Shown here in pieces: positions 12,111-24,900 of a stretch of DNA of 62,000 nt. The position numbers and the translations under genes are program-made. The notes beneath the pieces are model-generated. The model did no database searches, was not told the origin of the DNA, and worked only from the letters and a program-made list of their open reading frames with translations. Origin of the DNA: Chrysomallon squamiferum (taxonomy: Eukaryota > Mollusca > Gastropoda > Neomphalida > Peltospiridae). Location: positions 17,284,894 to 17,346,893 of the forward strand of contig CM022672.1 of the NCBI GenBank assembly GCA_012295275.1. The letters run 5' to 3'. Every line of letters begins with the position of its first letter. Position 1 is the first letter of the stretch.

Positions 12111-13530
12111 CTTCCATACTTTTTACTTTTTGTGTTTGTGTGTATGTCACGTCTTCCATGATTTCCATTTTGAAACAGACAAGATAAGATTAAGAAATAT
12201 TTTTGAAAACTGTTTAAAATTAGTCTTATTGCAATAAAAATTAGTGCCAGTAGAGTATTTGTATTTCAATAATAACATGTATGTATATATATTATTTTAT
12301 TTTATATATATATACATGCATATAAAAGTTGAAATAAAAGTACGTTCAGAATGTACGTATATTTAGTTAGATCATGTACAAAAATGAATTATATATCTAG
12401 TCACTGATACAATAATACACAAGATTTTATTGTCAGTTGGTTAACATTATAATCAAGTGTATCTTAATTTGAACATTACTTTTATAAATAGTTTCTAAAT
12501 ACAATGAAACTAATAACATTTTTTATCCCTTTTTTTTTAATGAGAAGTATAAATGGAGGAATGAATCCTTTGGTTTATGTATTTCATTTTTATTATTATA
12601 CATTATTATTATTATTTTTATTATTTATGTGAATATATGTAAATTCTTTCACTTAATTACTGATTAGAATATTTGTAATTATTAAATAATAATTTATCTT
12701 CAGTCTTCAAATTATTAAATAATTAAACTAATACACTTTTTTAAATGTTCCTGTTTTTATATTTAAAATATTCTTTTTTTTTTTTTTTTTTTTTTTTATG
12801 TAGTTACTAAACTTTGTATTTCTTTTCAAATTATTGACTGTTTTATTTCCTTTTATAGTTGAACTATTGTATGTTTTAGTTTGGCAAACTAAAAACTTCT
12901 CTTTGTTATTAGTGTACCTGTTTTTAGTTATTAAACTGTTTTACTTCTTTTTTTTAGTTATTAAACTATTGTACTTCTTTTTGTAGCTATTAAACTTGTA
13001 TTTTTTTTGTAGCTATTAAACAATTGCACTTCTGTTTGTTTTTATTAAACTGTTGTACTTCTTTTTGTAGTTACTAAACCTATTGTACTTTTTGTAGTTA
13101 CTAAACTATAGTACTTTTTGTAGTTACTAAACTATAGTACTTTTTTGTTGCTATTAAACCATTGTATTATTTTTGTAGTGATTAAACTATTGTACTTCTT
13201 TTTGTAGTTATTAAACTATAGTACTTCTTTTTGTTGCTATTAAACTATTGCACTTCTGTTTGTAGTTGTTAAACTATTGTACTTTTTTATAATTATTAAA
13301 AAGCTGAAAAATAAATCAATTCATAATGTCTTTCTTTACTATATATATAAATTCATATTATTCTATTTTTTTTTTTCCCCCTTTGCTGTGGTAGAATGCT
13401 TACTTTTGTCATGACCAGTGAATATTAAATCATTGAAAATACTGAGTAATATTTTTTAATTAAGATACAAAATTATGACAGATTCCAAATATGCTTTCCA
13501 AAAAAGAAACAAATAATAATAAGCTTGAAG
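12111..13530. other. Intergenic region between convergent genes
   Basis: AT-rich sequence with ATT runs, a T run (about 12774-12797) and the minisatellite described separately. No exon or RNA gene was seen. Confidence 0.4.
12798..13300 (+). repeat. AT-rich minisatellite, unit about 30 bp
   Basis: About 14 imperfect units of the form TTTTTGTAGTTATTAAACTA followed by TTGTACTTC. Units are clear from about 12925 and more degenerate before that. Substitutions differ between neighbours, and some adjacent units share variants (TTACTAAACTATAGTAC), as expected from unequal exchange. Confidence 0.85.
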
Positions 13531-15864
13531 AGGATTCAAATGTTTTTATTTCTTTGCATATGAAGCTGATCATTCACAACAAATGTAGGTTGCATGCTTA
13601 ATAAGAAGATAACATGCTTGAACAAAAAGAAGAAAAAAAATTGTACACATTTGTCTGAAAAAAAAGCTATAACTGCATTATCCTAATAATAACTGCTTAA
13701 AATGTTCCCCATAGACCTTGAAAACAAAGTAAAAACAATATAAAAGTAAATTATACTTTGTCCTTTTATTTATTTATTATTTTTTTTAAAGTTATATATT
13801 TTTAATTCTTGGAATGTTTGGGGAGAAACAATTTCTAATATATTTAAAAAAAAATAACCTAAGAAAGAAAGAAAAAAAAAACTAGCTGAATATCATGTGG
13901 TATTTTGTTTTGTTAAAGTCTGTGGTTTATTGACTAACATGGTTTCCTCACCGAAATTGTTTTTAGATTTTTTTTTCTTCGAAATAATGTGAGAAACTGG
14001 ACTTCATTACTCCTGTAATGGTTGATTTAGCCAGTTAGCAACAGATACATTTTTTATTTTTTTATTATGGATGTGAGTGAAAATAAACCTGTGATGACAA
14101 TGGTGGTAATAACACAAAACATACCAAATACATAGAATTCTTTTATCAAAACAAAACACTCTGCTTAGAATAAAATAAAAGTATGTTTACACACTTTTAT
14201 AATAGTGTGTGTGTGTATGTGTACATGAGTACACTCTTCTGCGTGTGTATGTATTGTGTGTGTGTAAAAGACAACTGTATGTAAAGTTATCTTTTACAAT
14301 ATGATGAACATTCAGCTGACAAACTATCTGCCTGAACAAACACTAAAACATGTACAAATATACAAATAGAATGGCCACAATGAGACAGTTCAGCAGTAAC
14401 AGGCATCCACACAGCTGTACATGAGTAAATATTGATAAACCTGCCCAAAATGCCGTTCAGTGACTTGCTTGTCAAAATATGATTACAATCGCTATTTCCC
14501 AGAATGTTTTAACATGCAAAAAGCTTTGACCAATATGTAAAATCATTAATGACAGAGAATCTGCTTTTTCTGCAGGCTAAATATGTGGATATCAATAATA
14601 ATACAGTTAAAATACAAAGTTTGTCACTGGTTAAAAAGAATTACGTTTAAAAATATTCGGGTACATGTTGCAATAGTAATAAAAAATCATAAAAAAAAGC
14701 ACTAGAAGCAGTTTTTGGTATAAAAATGGGACTAGTTGTTGTTGACTAAAAGCAATACTGAGATCTGTGAAACCTGACAGAAATGGTGAAAAACCCCACA
14801 GAAAGCCCCACATTTGAGTGAAAATTTTGAATTAAAAAAAAACTTGTATATAAATATATAATTAAAAATATATGTACATCGTGTTAATTTTAAATATAGG
14901 CTAAAAAATATATAATAATAATAAAATTAAAATTAAAGAATGATTTCTGAATATTAAACAACCGACTATGTTGTGTTAAATTAATTTATTTTAATGTCTG
15001 GTAAAAATACGTGTTTAGATTGTTCCCACTAACAAGGTTCTGAGAGTAATCAAATATAGAAATTTCTGGATACAAAATAAAATCTGATTTTTTTTTTTTT
15101 TTTTTTTTTACATCAAAATCTGCCATTTTTTTGTGCTCTTCTTAACTGATATAATTATCAAAAGTATTTATCAACATTTATGAAATATAGAGATGAATAT
15201 TTAACATGAATTTGTCAAATATTAATTATTTAAAAAAGGTCTAAAAAATGAATTATTTAGCAGGCTTGGATAGTGGTAAATCAAACTAAGAAACTAAAAA
15301 GATATTTACCAATTTACAAAAAAATCTTAGAAAAAGTATTTAACTTATTTCTTATCTTATGAAATAATTATCTAGTAAAGATTCAAACAAATTTAACACA
15401 AAGTAAAATTAATTCTTACACAAATTATTTTTAAATTATTTATCGGCATATAAGCAAATTTTTTCGATATATGTGTATATATGTATATAAAATTAATGCA
15501 AGAAGACTGCCACTATGGTAATACCATCCCACCATTAAATATAATCAGCTTAAGAAGTCAGTCACAATATACAAGACTACCAGGCAGCAAGTTAACCTAG
15601 CAAACATTATTTCAAGAAGATTGCCACTATAATAATTTACTTGAATATAAATAACTAATGAAGACTGCCCTCTTCAGTATCAGATTACAAGCTAGCAATG
15701 TAACTGTAGCAGGTAAGTAAGAATAACTGAAAAAATAATAATGAAAAAAGACTGTAATAACTGACTCCCAATTAGCAACATAACAAATAAGAATGATTAA
15801 CTTATCAAGACTACTTGACAGACTGCAATACCCTGACCTACCCATTACACAAAATAAAAATTAA

Positions 15865-15910
15865 ATAATAATAATAATAACAATAATAATAATAATAATA
15901 ATAATAACAG

Positions 15911-15940
<30 letters not shown>
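15865..15940 (+). repeat. (AAT)n microsatellite, interrupted
   Basis: AAT/ATA trinucleotide units broken by two AAC/ACAG variants. Confidence 0.9.
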
Positions 15941-15941
<1 letters not shown>

Positions 15942-17768
15942 TACAGATAAAAATACAAATAATAAAATTGTGGTAACATTAATGTTCTTGCACCAGGCTG
16001 AACATAAAAACATGCTGGACATTAAAAAGAAAACCAAAGAATTTCCTTGCACACCGGCAGTCATACAGCTAAATATGCAAATGTACATTTCAAATAGATA
16101 CAGCATAAATAGACAACTTTGTACAGAGAACTATACTATTTACACATACAGGTTTGCTTCTTGTTTTTTAGGCACTGAATGATGATGGAAACAAGCTATA
16201 AAATACAAAAACAAATTTTTTTTTTTTTTTTTTTAAATTTTTTTTAAATTGTAAGTATTTGTGAATTATTATCCTATTGTTTTATTATTTGTTTAAAAAA
16301 TATGATTTTCGTATTTTTATTCATTTTTTTTTTTTTTTTTTTACATTTCAAGTATAGTTAATAATACCAGTTATGTTTCAATCTATAATATTGTTATTTT
16401 GTGATTTTTTTTTTTTTGCTTTTCATTTTATTTACTAAGTAAAATAAAATAAAATAAAGCAAAATTGAAAATTTAAAAAAAAAAAGAAAATAAAAATATT
16501 TAAATTATAGATTTATATATATATATATATTATATTAAATTAACAATAATTTAAAAGAAATAATATTTTGTTTGAAAAACCAGTGTTACAAAAATGATTA
16601 AAACAAAGATACATTTTTATGAATTTTGTTATAACCTTCCTATTCATCACCATCACAATATGCAGCATCAGCACCAAGAAATGACAGATAAAATCACATT
16701 ATACACATTATTTACACTTTTCACTGTCCACACACAAGAAAAAGCATGACTTCAACATCATATGAAAATCACTGGATGGTCATTTTAAAAAAATTCAGCC
16801 TGCCCGATCACTGTAATAACATCACATATGAAAGGATTATGCTTGTCAACAATTTGCAAAAACCAAATGAAAATTTTCATTTATAAAGGCAAAAATGCAG
16901 TAAGTGGACATCATCTCATGTGTATTTTATATCTAAACAAGATCAACAAAATCTGATTTTTATTATTATTTTTTCAAATCTGCAATTAATAAAACAATCT
17001 TATAAAAGAGAAAGAACTGCAACAATTAACTTTAATTGTCCAGCAACATTTCTATAAGATTATTTGTGAAATTTTTTTTTTAAAATCATCTACTTCTCTA
17101 GTTCTCTATCCTATCAATGATATTTGACATCTAGAATGCATTGCCTATATCAACTAAGTTTACCAATTTCAAATTCAACCTGCTAAATTCTGTCTGCTGT
17201 TTCATGTGATGCAAATGGCTGAACTTCAGATTATTGTTTCTATTCTACATTCTGACTGGCAGAATCCAGCCTTCTGTATCTATACCACACAGTGTGATTA
17301 GGTGACAATCATGTGACTGACTGGAATTATTTTAAAATGGTGCTTCTATTCTAAATTTTTATATGGACATGTTAAGTTAAATGAAGTATATTGGTACTGG
17401 GGATATAATTGAAAATAGAGCCATTACAACGATTTCAAAGAAAGATTAAAAATGGGTAAAAATAGCATGGGCATGAATTTTAATATTTATAGAAATTTTT
17501 TAAAATTAAGTATTTAAATAATTCATGATACAAAAGTGTGTATTAATTGTAATAGTAATGATAAAATAAAATAAAAATATCCCCCAAAAAACCACCAAAA
17601 ATAAAATCCCCCTTTTTTTTAAACACAATATGAAATCCACAAGAGCACAAAAAGATGTATTGCACTTAATTTTTGACATATTTTTTATCAAAAAGTCTGG
17701 AATGAAATAATCAAGATGATATATTAATTAGCCATAAATATATACATATTACAGGGTTACAAAATTTT

Positions 17769-17945
17769 ATATTTATGATATCCACTATATAAAAATGTTA
17801 AATAAATTTATAAATTCAATTGTATTCAGAATTAGCTTTTTTGCTTAAATTCTAAAAAAGTAAAAGAAAATGGATTAATGATCAGGCACAGTTATTAATT
17901 TAAAGTCTACAATTATTTATATCTATAATTAACTGTGTTAGGGAA
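17769..17945 (-). repeat. Block A, copy 1 (3'-UTR duplication)
   Basis: This block matches 19721-19890 in order: TATGATATCCACTATATAAA, GAATTAGCTT, TTGCTTAAATT, TGATCAGGCA, AGTTATT, AATTATTTATATCT and AACTGTGT. The copies are diverged. Blocks A flank the B copies. Confidence 0.8.
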
Positions 17946-18529
17946 GATATAAATATTCCACAAAAAAATTCAGTTTCCCACCAGACATTTTTGAAATTCA
18001 CTTATTTGACAGGCAATTTTAAATAATATATATACATGTCTAGGGAAAAAAAAAGTAAAAGGAAAATGAATAAATAGTAAGAATTTTAGAAAAATGTTTC
18101 TCTGTATAACAAAAATGCCTTTTTTTTTTTTTTTACTATAAAAAAGATTCAAAACACTATTTTAACAATTAAAAATAGCATAAATTCTAACAAAACACTA
18201 GGCATTAAATAATTTTTTTTTTCTTTTTTCTTTCTACATACACAACCTGACACAAAAAATGATAAACTAAGAAAAAGCATAAAGATGGCTGAATGGACGG
18301 ACAAACAAAATGTCTTTTACACAACAGAAAGGGTCTTTAAAATGATTTTAAAAAAAAGAAGAAAATATATACCTTATAAATGACATGTTAAAAAATATAA
18401 TTAAAATGAATTAGTTCTATGTTTTTGGTTGTTTTTTCTTTCTATTACATGGTTTTATTATGTATTTTTTATTTTCTATAAAAGTTCTTTATAAACAAAT
18501 AAAGAAAATATTTTTAAAATTTTGAATTT

Positions 18530-18925
18530 TGCAAAATGACATGAAACACTGTGTACTCAAGAACTCTTCACAAACTGGGTCTTTCCACTGGATTCGCCTC
18601 CATTCTACACTGAACTTTTTGTGGGGGCTAAAGTTCAGTGCAGATGGTCAGTTCATCCTTTTTAGGTTAATTTTGAATTTGGATAATTCTTTTTCAGACC
18701 TCTCTTTAAGCTTCAGACTCTAACCAGCAATAAAACAGGTTTTCATAAAAACAGTAACAAAAATTAGTTAACTAATTAGCTGATGAAAATAATAGCAGCA
18801 ACGTTTGTGCACTGACAGTAAAAGATTCACTAACAGGATTTATGTAAGATACAATCAAATGATCTTGAATTTGATACAGTTATGTACAACTATATTTGTC
18901 CTAGCTGAATTTTGAAGAATTTTTT
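18530..18925 (-). repeat. Block B, copy 1
   Basis: About 395 bp, highly similar to 19101-19498. Shared landmarks are AAATGACATGAAACACTG, CAAGAACTCTTCACAAACTG, the hairpin at 18608-18640, CAGACCTCTCTTTAAGCTTC and TTAGTTAACTAATTAGCTGA. An internal palindrome (TTAGTTAACTAA) is also shared. It lies in the probable abLIM 3' UTR. Confidence 0.9.
18608..18640 (-). other. Hairpin 1 of repeated 3'-UTR stem-loop
   Basis: Perfect 11-bp inverted repeat CACTGAACTTT / AAAGTTCAGTG around the 11-base loop TTGTGGGGGCT (plus-strand reading). In the abLIM transcript the loop reads AGCCCCCACAA. Confidence 0.7.
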
Positions 18926-19100
18926 TTATTCTTCTTCTTCTCATACTACAGGTACAAGCCTGCCCGAAACAGTTTGTTAATTTATGTCTTGATTATGTCA
19001 CTTCTGTTTATGTAAAATTAAAATTCTGAATACTAAACAGCAATGAAAGCTAATCTTCGTTTATAAGAAAAGGTGCCACGTAATTAGAAGGAGAACGCAA

Positions 19101-19498
19101 AATGACATGAAACACTGGCTCGACATGACTCAAGAACTCTTCACAAACTGGGTCTTTCCGTTGGCCTCACCTTCATTCTACACTGAACTTTTTGTGGGGG
19201 CTAAAGTTCAGTGCAGATGGTCAGTTCGTCCTTTTTAGGTTAATTTTGAATTTGGACCATTCTTTTTCAGACCTCTCTTTAAGCTTCAGACTCTAACCAG
19301 CAATAAAACAGGTTTTCATAAAAACAATAACAAAAATTAGTTAACTAATTAGCTGATGAAGTTAATAGCAGCAATGCTTGTGCACTGACAGTAAAAGATT
19401 CACTAAAAGCATTTATGAAAGATACCATCAAATGATCTTAAATCTGATATAGTTATGTACAGTTATATTTGTCCTGGCTGAATTCTGAGGAATTTTCA
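19101..19498 (-). repeat. Block B, copy 2
   Basis: Near-identical to 18530-18925 over its whole length, with scattered substitutions and a 10-base insertion (near 19118-19128) at one end. The spacing from copy 1 is about 573 bp. Confidence 0.9.
19181..19213 (-). other. Hairpin 2 of repeated 3'-UTR stem-loop
   Basis: Identical to the hairpin at 18608-18640, stem and loop. Confidence 0.7.
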
Positions 19499-19600
19499 TT
19501 GGACTCACCTCCATTCTTTTCATGTTACAATGAACTTTTTGTGGGGGCTCAAGTTCATTGCACATGGTCAGTTCGTCCTGTTTAGGTTAAGTTCAGTACA
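19499..19600 (-). repeat. Block B, partial copy 3
   Basis: It shares only the hairpin core with the other copies: GGACTCACCTCCATTCT, the hairpin at 19528-19560, ATGGTCAGTTCGTCC and TTTAGGTTAA. It abuts copy 2 directly. Confidence 0.85.
19528..19560 (-). other. Hairpin 3, with compensatory change
   Basis: Stem CAATGAACTTT / CAAGTTCATTG with the same loop TTGTGGGGGCT. Relative to the other two copies the third pair has changed from C-G to A-T on both sides. Only the loop-closing pair is lost. Confidence 0.65.
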
Positions 19601-19720
19601 ATTAACTGTATCATTCTGGGATCAAGCTCAGGACAGTATCCTGTATCCTTTATAGTACAATTGACTGTATCTTTTCGGGGTTGAATTCAGTACACAGTAA
19701 AATCTAATATATTTTCTATT

Positions 19721-19890
19721 TATGATATCCACTATATAAAAAATGTTTATTAAATTTTAATTTTATTAAGAATTAGCTTACTTGCTTAAATTTTTTGAAA
19801 AAAAGATAAAAAAAAATTAATGGTGATCAGGCAGAGTTATTTGTTTAAAATCTATAATTATTTATATCTCTGTTTAACTGTGTCAGATAT
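19721..19890 (-). repeat. Block A, copy 2
   Basis: Diverged copy of 17769-17945, starting about 80 bases beyond the abLIM stop codon. Confidence 0.8.
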
Positions 19891-19967
19891 GGTTAAGAAA
19901 CAAAAATTTTCTTCAATAAAATTATCCTTTCTAAGTCATTATTCAGAACAACTGGCTAAGATGAATC

Positions 19968-20081
19968 TCAATACAGATCATGTTTTCTTTTCATGTCATT
20001 CCTTTTCCATTCGGCTAAGCGGTAAAATTTCTCTCTGGGCATTCTGAATATGTCTGTAAAATCTGAGTCTGTTAAATAGAT
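19968..20081 (-). CDS. ABLIM: abLIM exon 15: C-terminal half of villin headpiece and stop
   Basis: 114 nt between ccttgcag and TGA at 19968-19970. The 37 residues include DFTDIFRMPREKFYRLAEWK and RNDMKRKHDLY. The three core Phe residues, the Trp-Lys of the hydrophobic cap and the basic C-terminal cluster are all present. The usual terminal Leu-Phe is Leu-Tyr here. Confidence 0.92.
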   Translation of the reverse strand: MYLTDSDFTDIFRMPREKFYRLAEWKRNDMKRKHDLY

Positions 20082-21922
20082 CTGCAAGGATAAAAAATAA
20101 AAATAAAAAGTCCATAATTTTGTTAGTGTTAGAATTAGTTATTTAAAAATCTGTCAAAAGATCTGATTCGGCACAATGGTAGCTGCTGAAGTAAATAATG
20201 CTGTATTTAACAAAATTCAAACACAAATTAAAATCTATGTTAACATGAAATAAACTGTAAATTACCTCTAAATTATTCGTATCTACATCCTTTGGTAGAT
20301 CGAAATTGGTTATCTTTAATTTTTCATAGGGATAAACCTGAAATTAAAATGTGAAGAAACAAAACTTGAAAATCGCCAAAATGTTTGGTTTGCTAGATTC
20401 AAATTAGTACAAAAATACTTAAGGATATTTCATTAATTATTAAAGTTTTGTTGTTCTTGCTGTTGTTTATTTATATTAGATTTTTGTTCTTATTTATTTA
20501 TTTAATTGTTTTATTCCAATTATTATTATTATTATTACTATTTTATAATTTTGTTTTTGGTTAAAATTACAAAAACAATAAAATATATGCAAATATATAT
20601 ACAATGGTTTTATTTAATATTATTGCAATAAATATTTATTCAATTCAATTTAAAAAAATAAAATAAATTATAATAAATAAAGACAATGACAACAAAATAC
20701 ACATTATGTATTTATATGAGGCAACAAAAATTACAGATTAAGCAAATCATTTTTAGTTTCAAATTTTTTACTTAGAAAAAAAAAAAAAAAATGAAAGGTG
20801 TTCTTACTGGTGGTTCAGCTGCTGTGTGCCAGGTGCTCTTTTGAAGTTTAATTAGTGATATTGATGGACCCTCATAGCCAGATGCTCCTGTTATACCTGA
20901 CACTCGACCTTCTTTCTGTAACACAGAAACAAAGAACAAAGGTAATATGAACAACAATAACAACAACAACAACAACAAAATAAATAAATATATATATATA
21001 TATATTTAAGAATACATGTCCCATATAATATTAAAAATAATAATAATAATAATAATAAAAACAATTAATTTTATGAAAAATCATAAACTATTTTATGTGA
21101 CTCTAAATGAAAGCAGTTTTACTCAGACCAAAGATTATACAAAAAATTAAATTGTTAAATCATATGAACATTAAGATCTAAAAACAGTCTTTTGTCTTTT
21201 AAAATAAAATGCAAAAATTAATTAACAGTATAATGTGTACATAAAATGTTGTGCAGTTAAACTGATTAAAAACAATCTTATTATTTATATTTTTTCTTAA
21301 CAAAACATAAAAAAAGACTGTTATTTAAAAGATACACATTTCAGTATATTAGATATTAGACAGTCTTACTCTTGCACTGGAATCTGTGTTAACTGTGGAT
21401 GAGGAGGTATCTGAAAGTATAAATAATTTTTGTTTATATAAACACAATTTTGAATCAATTAATCCTATCACAATAGCTGTATATAAAATATCCTAGAAAA
21501 ATTGATATATATATGTATATATATAATTACTTTATTTAATTTCACTGAGGTTTCATTGACACAAACTTATCTTTTAGAAAACATTATAGTACACTGAGGT
21601 ATTTTTGTGTGTACCTGTGTGAATATTTATTCTAAGGAGTTATCAACGTTGTCTGCAGTCTATCCACTTATTGAACAGTTTTACTTACGTGTTGACCTTT
21701 GTTGACCTTCACCACTCGTTTCACCATCCTCAAAATAATAACCCTAAAATTACAACAATATTACCATAGGAATAATTTTAAATAATGTGTACACAACAAG
21801 TATTTAAATAACTTAATCTAAAAAATACCAAGAAATAGATAACCAAATATGCTTTTATAACTATCCCTCTTTGTTTTGTAGTTAATTTGGGGTATCTTTT
21901 TTTGTATAAAAAAAATAATAAT

Positions 21923-21960
<38 letters not shown>

Positions 21961-24900
21961 TAGATAGATATAGACAGACAGATACTATTAATTCACTTAC
22001 GAAATCATCTCTAGCGCCATACAGACCAGAAAGAGGCAATGTGGCAGCTCTAGGTGTCAAACCATAAGAAGGTCCATATCCAGGCTTAGGAACTGTGAAA
22101 TGCAGACATTTTGACATTAATTTTATATCAAATTCAAAAATTAAAATTATATATGTGAGTGTGTGTGTGTGTTTGTTTGTGAGCAAACTAATAATTTCAC
22201 ATTGCCAAAAACCCAACCTATGTTAAAAAAAAAAATAAAAAAAAATTACATAAAACGCATAAAACATTTGTATTAAACATTTATATTAAATACTTATTTA
22301 ATATTTTCAAAAATACTTATTTTTTAAAAAAAAAAAAAAGACAAAAGCTACTTAGTTTTTTTGTAAAGAGAAAAAAAGGATTATATATAAATAACATTTA
22401 TATATGTGTCATGTATCTTGTAATGAGAATCTGTCTTGAGGATTAATATAAATATTTACCTGGGACACTAGTCAATGTAGAAAGAGATCTATAACCTCTT
22501 ATATCACTGTCATCCCAAGACCGTCTTGGGCGATCCAAAAATCTTGATGGTGCTGAAAATAAAACATTTTAATTGATAGATCTATGCTTTTTTGTTGTTT
22601 TATAAAAGAAATGACATTAATAATGATATTAGAATGGAAAATATTTTTACAAGTGACTCCTAACAGCATTTTCTATTAATCATTTTCTCATCGTATTATT
22701 TTGTATAGAAATGTATAAAGATTTTGCACATTATTTTTTAAATTTACATGCACTTGACTTTATGATAAGATGTGATTTGTCTTATATCTGTAAATATTTA
22801 AAATTATATAGGGACAATTATAGTTAAAAAATAAATATTCCATGAAAATTAACTGTCTCTTTGTATATGTGTGTGTGTGTATATGTTTGTATGTGTGCAT
22901 GTATGTATGTGTGTACATATAAATTTATACGCATTAAAACTGGTCTGTAAACATATTTCAAATAACAATAAACATAGCTTTACCAATTATTATTTTATGC
23001 TTTGAAACTGGTCTATTAATTCTATGGATATATATATATATATATAAAAGTCAGTGTACAAATTGAAAACTTACAAGCAAACATGGGTGACTGGTACCTT
23101 GTACCGTAGCGTGGCTCATATTTGGCATTCGGCACACGTGAAGCTTTCCAAGGGTCAAGCTGTTTGTGGGGCAACTGCTTGCGCTCGGTCAGCTCCTTGT
23201 AGATGACAGAACCGATGCCTGACTCATTCTTGATTTTTGATATCTCGTCCAGTTCCTTCTGAATCTTGGGATCTTCGAACACTTCCTCCTCATCCTCTTC
23301 TTCGTCTTTCTCGCCGCGACTGCGTCGTCTTTCACGCACTGAAAAAATAAAAAATAAAAATGTCTTCAATTGGGCTAAGGTTAGAGTTATAGGCAAGTTA
23401 AAGAAGGCTAACATTCAGGTCTCAAAGTCAGTGTGATGTTAAAAGCTCTATTCAGAGTCATGTTTGGAGATGACAAAAAGAAAAATACTTAGAATTATAT
23501 TTGGTTGTCAGTTTGATGTACAGGGTTGTTAGTCAGGATTAGTTTTATAGAAAGAATCAGATGTAGGGTTTTTTTGATTGTCAGTTTCATAGGATAAGAA
23601 TCATGAACAATGCCAGGGGTTAGAATTAGAAGAAGGAATATAATTTATGACAGTTATAAACATGTTTTTTTTTTTATCTTGGAAGAAGTTTATTTCAGTT
23701 TTATTTAAAAAACATTTTCCTTAAAAAGTATTTGCTTTGTGCTATAAGAATAATGAAAAGCAGAGATAGGATTATGGAAATAAATAAATAAATAATAGCA
23801 ACAATTAATAATAATAAAAAAAAAAATTATAACTTTATTAAAAAAATTAAATAATTCCCACAGAAACACAAAGCAAGGCATCTCCTACTCTTTCAAAAAG
23901 CCATAAAATTTCTTTAAGCATTTCAAAAATTGACAGAGCAACCTCCAAACAGGCTATGCGATAAAAATTTTATCACGAATAAATGTGTGACCCAGTGCAG
24001 CAGTAAACCAATAAACAGAATTATTTCTGCAGTATGTCCTATCTATTTTATCAGTGCAGTCAAGCGTAACTACAATCTAAGCATTACCGTAATATTTAGA
24101 TAACAAATGTTTTACCTAGTACATGATTATCTCTCTGTTGCTATCTTAGAAAAGCATCTGACCCAGTTTATAACACAGAGTGTAATTTAATTTTATACTC
24201 AACATATTTTAATGTTTGGTACGTTTGGAGTTACACTTGATTAAAGAACATTTAAAGAGGAACACCAACCACCTGCCAACATGATAGATTATTTCTTTTT
24301 CTATTTAAAGAAACTTTTATTTATTAATACTCTCTGTGTCAAATGAATACCTCAAGGGTCAACAACTTAAACTGAGCTAAACAAATTACAGAATTTGAAA
24401 AAAAAAAACCCATAAATACATTCAGAGCAGGGCAGTTCATACCAAAATGCTCACAAATATGCATTAAAAAAAAGAAAAAAAAAAAGACAAAATGTATTAT
24501 TCTCCAAATTAGTACTTATAATAATAGTAATAAGAACAACAACAACAACAGAAAATTAAATATTAATAAAAATAATGAAAACGTTATTAAAAATGACAAA
24601 ATGAAGCATGTTAAAGGGCAGATAACTCACAGATTTCGGGGAGCAAGGCAGCCGGGGAGGCAGGACCAGGCCAGTCGTCTCTCTCTATCTTTTCTATCTC
24701 GTTAGGCTCAGGTGGTTTCCCTGCTGGGAACATGCTCAGTTTGATGGCCTCGTCATTTTTTAGGTCTGCTGGAGATGAACTTCGTCGAATTTTAATAACA
24801 GTTTTTCCTGTTGCTGTGAAATAAACAAATAAATAAATAAAGACATTTGTAGTGAAATGCAGTTTACTGTAATTTAGTCTTTCTTTCTTGTTTACAATTG

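Larger units (their letters stand above)
13530..19967 (-). other. Probable long 3' UTR of abLIM
   Basis: No open exon lies below the stop at 19968-19970. On the minus strand an AATAAA (plus bases 13547-13552) is followed by U/GU-rich sequence (CTTATTATTATTTGTTTC), a plausible cleavage site, giving a 3' UTR of over 6 kb. Nearer AATAAA sites exist, so the true end is uncertain. Contents: duplicated blocks A and B with hairpins (17.77-19.89 kb), AAT run 15865-15940, and T/A homopolymers at about 15090, 16215, 16325 and 18121. Confidence 0.3.

Noticed and set aside
12798-13300. CRISPR-like array
   Set aside because: Contiguous, diverged AT-rich units with no conserved repeat-spacer alternation, in a eukaryotic genome.
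18630-18645. CAGTGC in the hairpin as an iron-responsive element
   Set aside because: CAGTGC sits on the stem flank of the plus strand, not in a six-base loop above a bulged C, and the transcript is minus.
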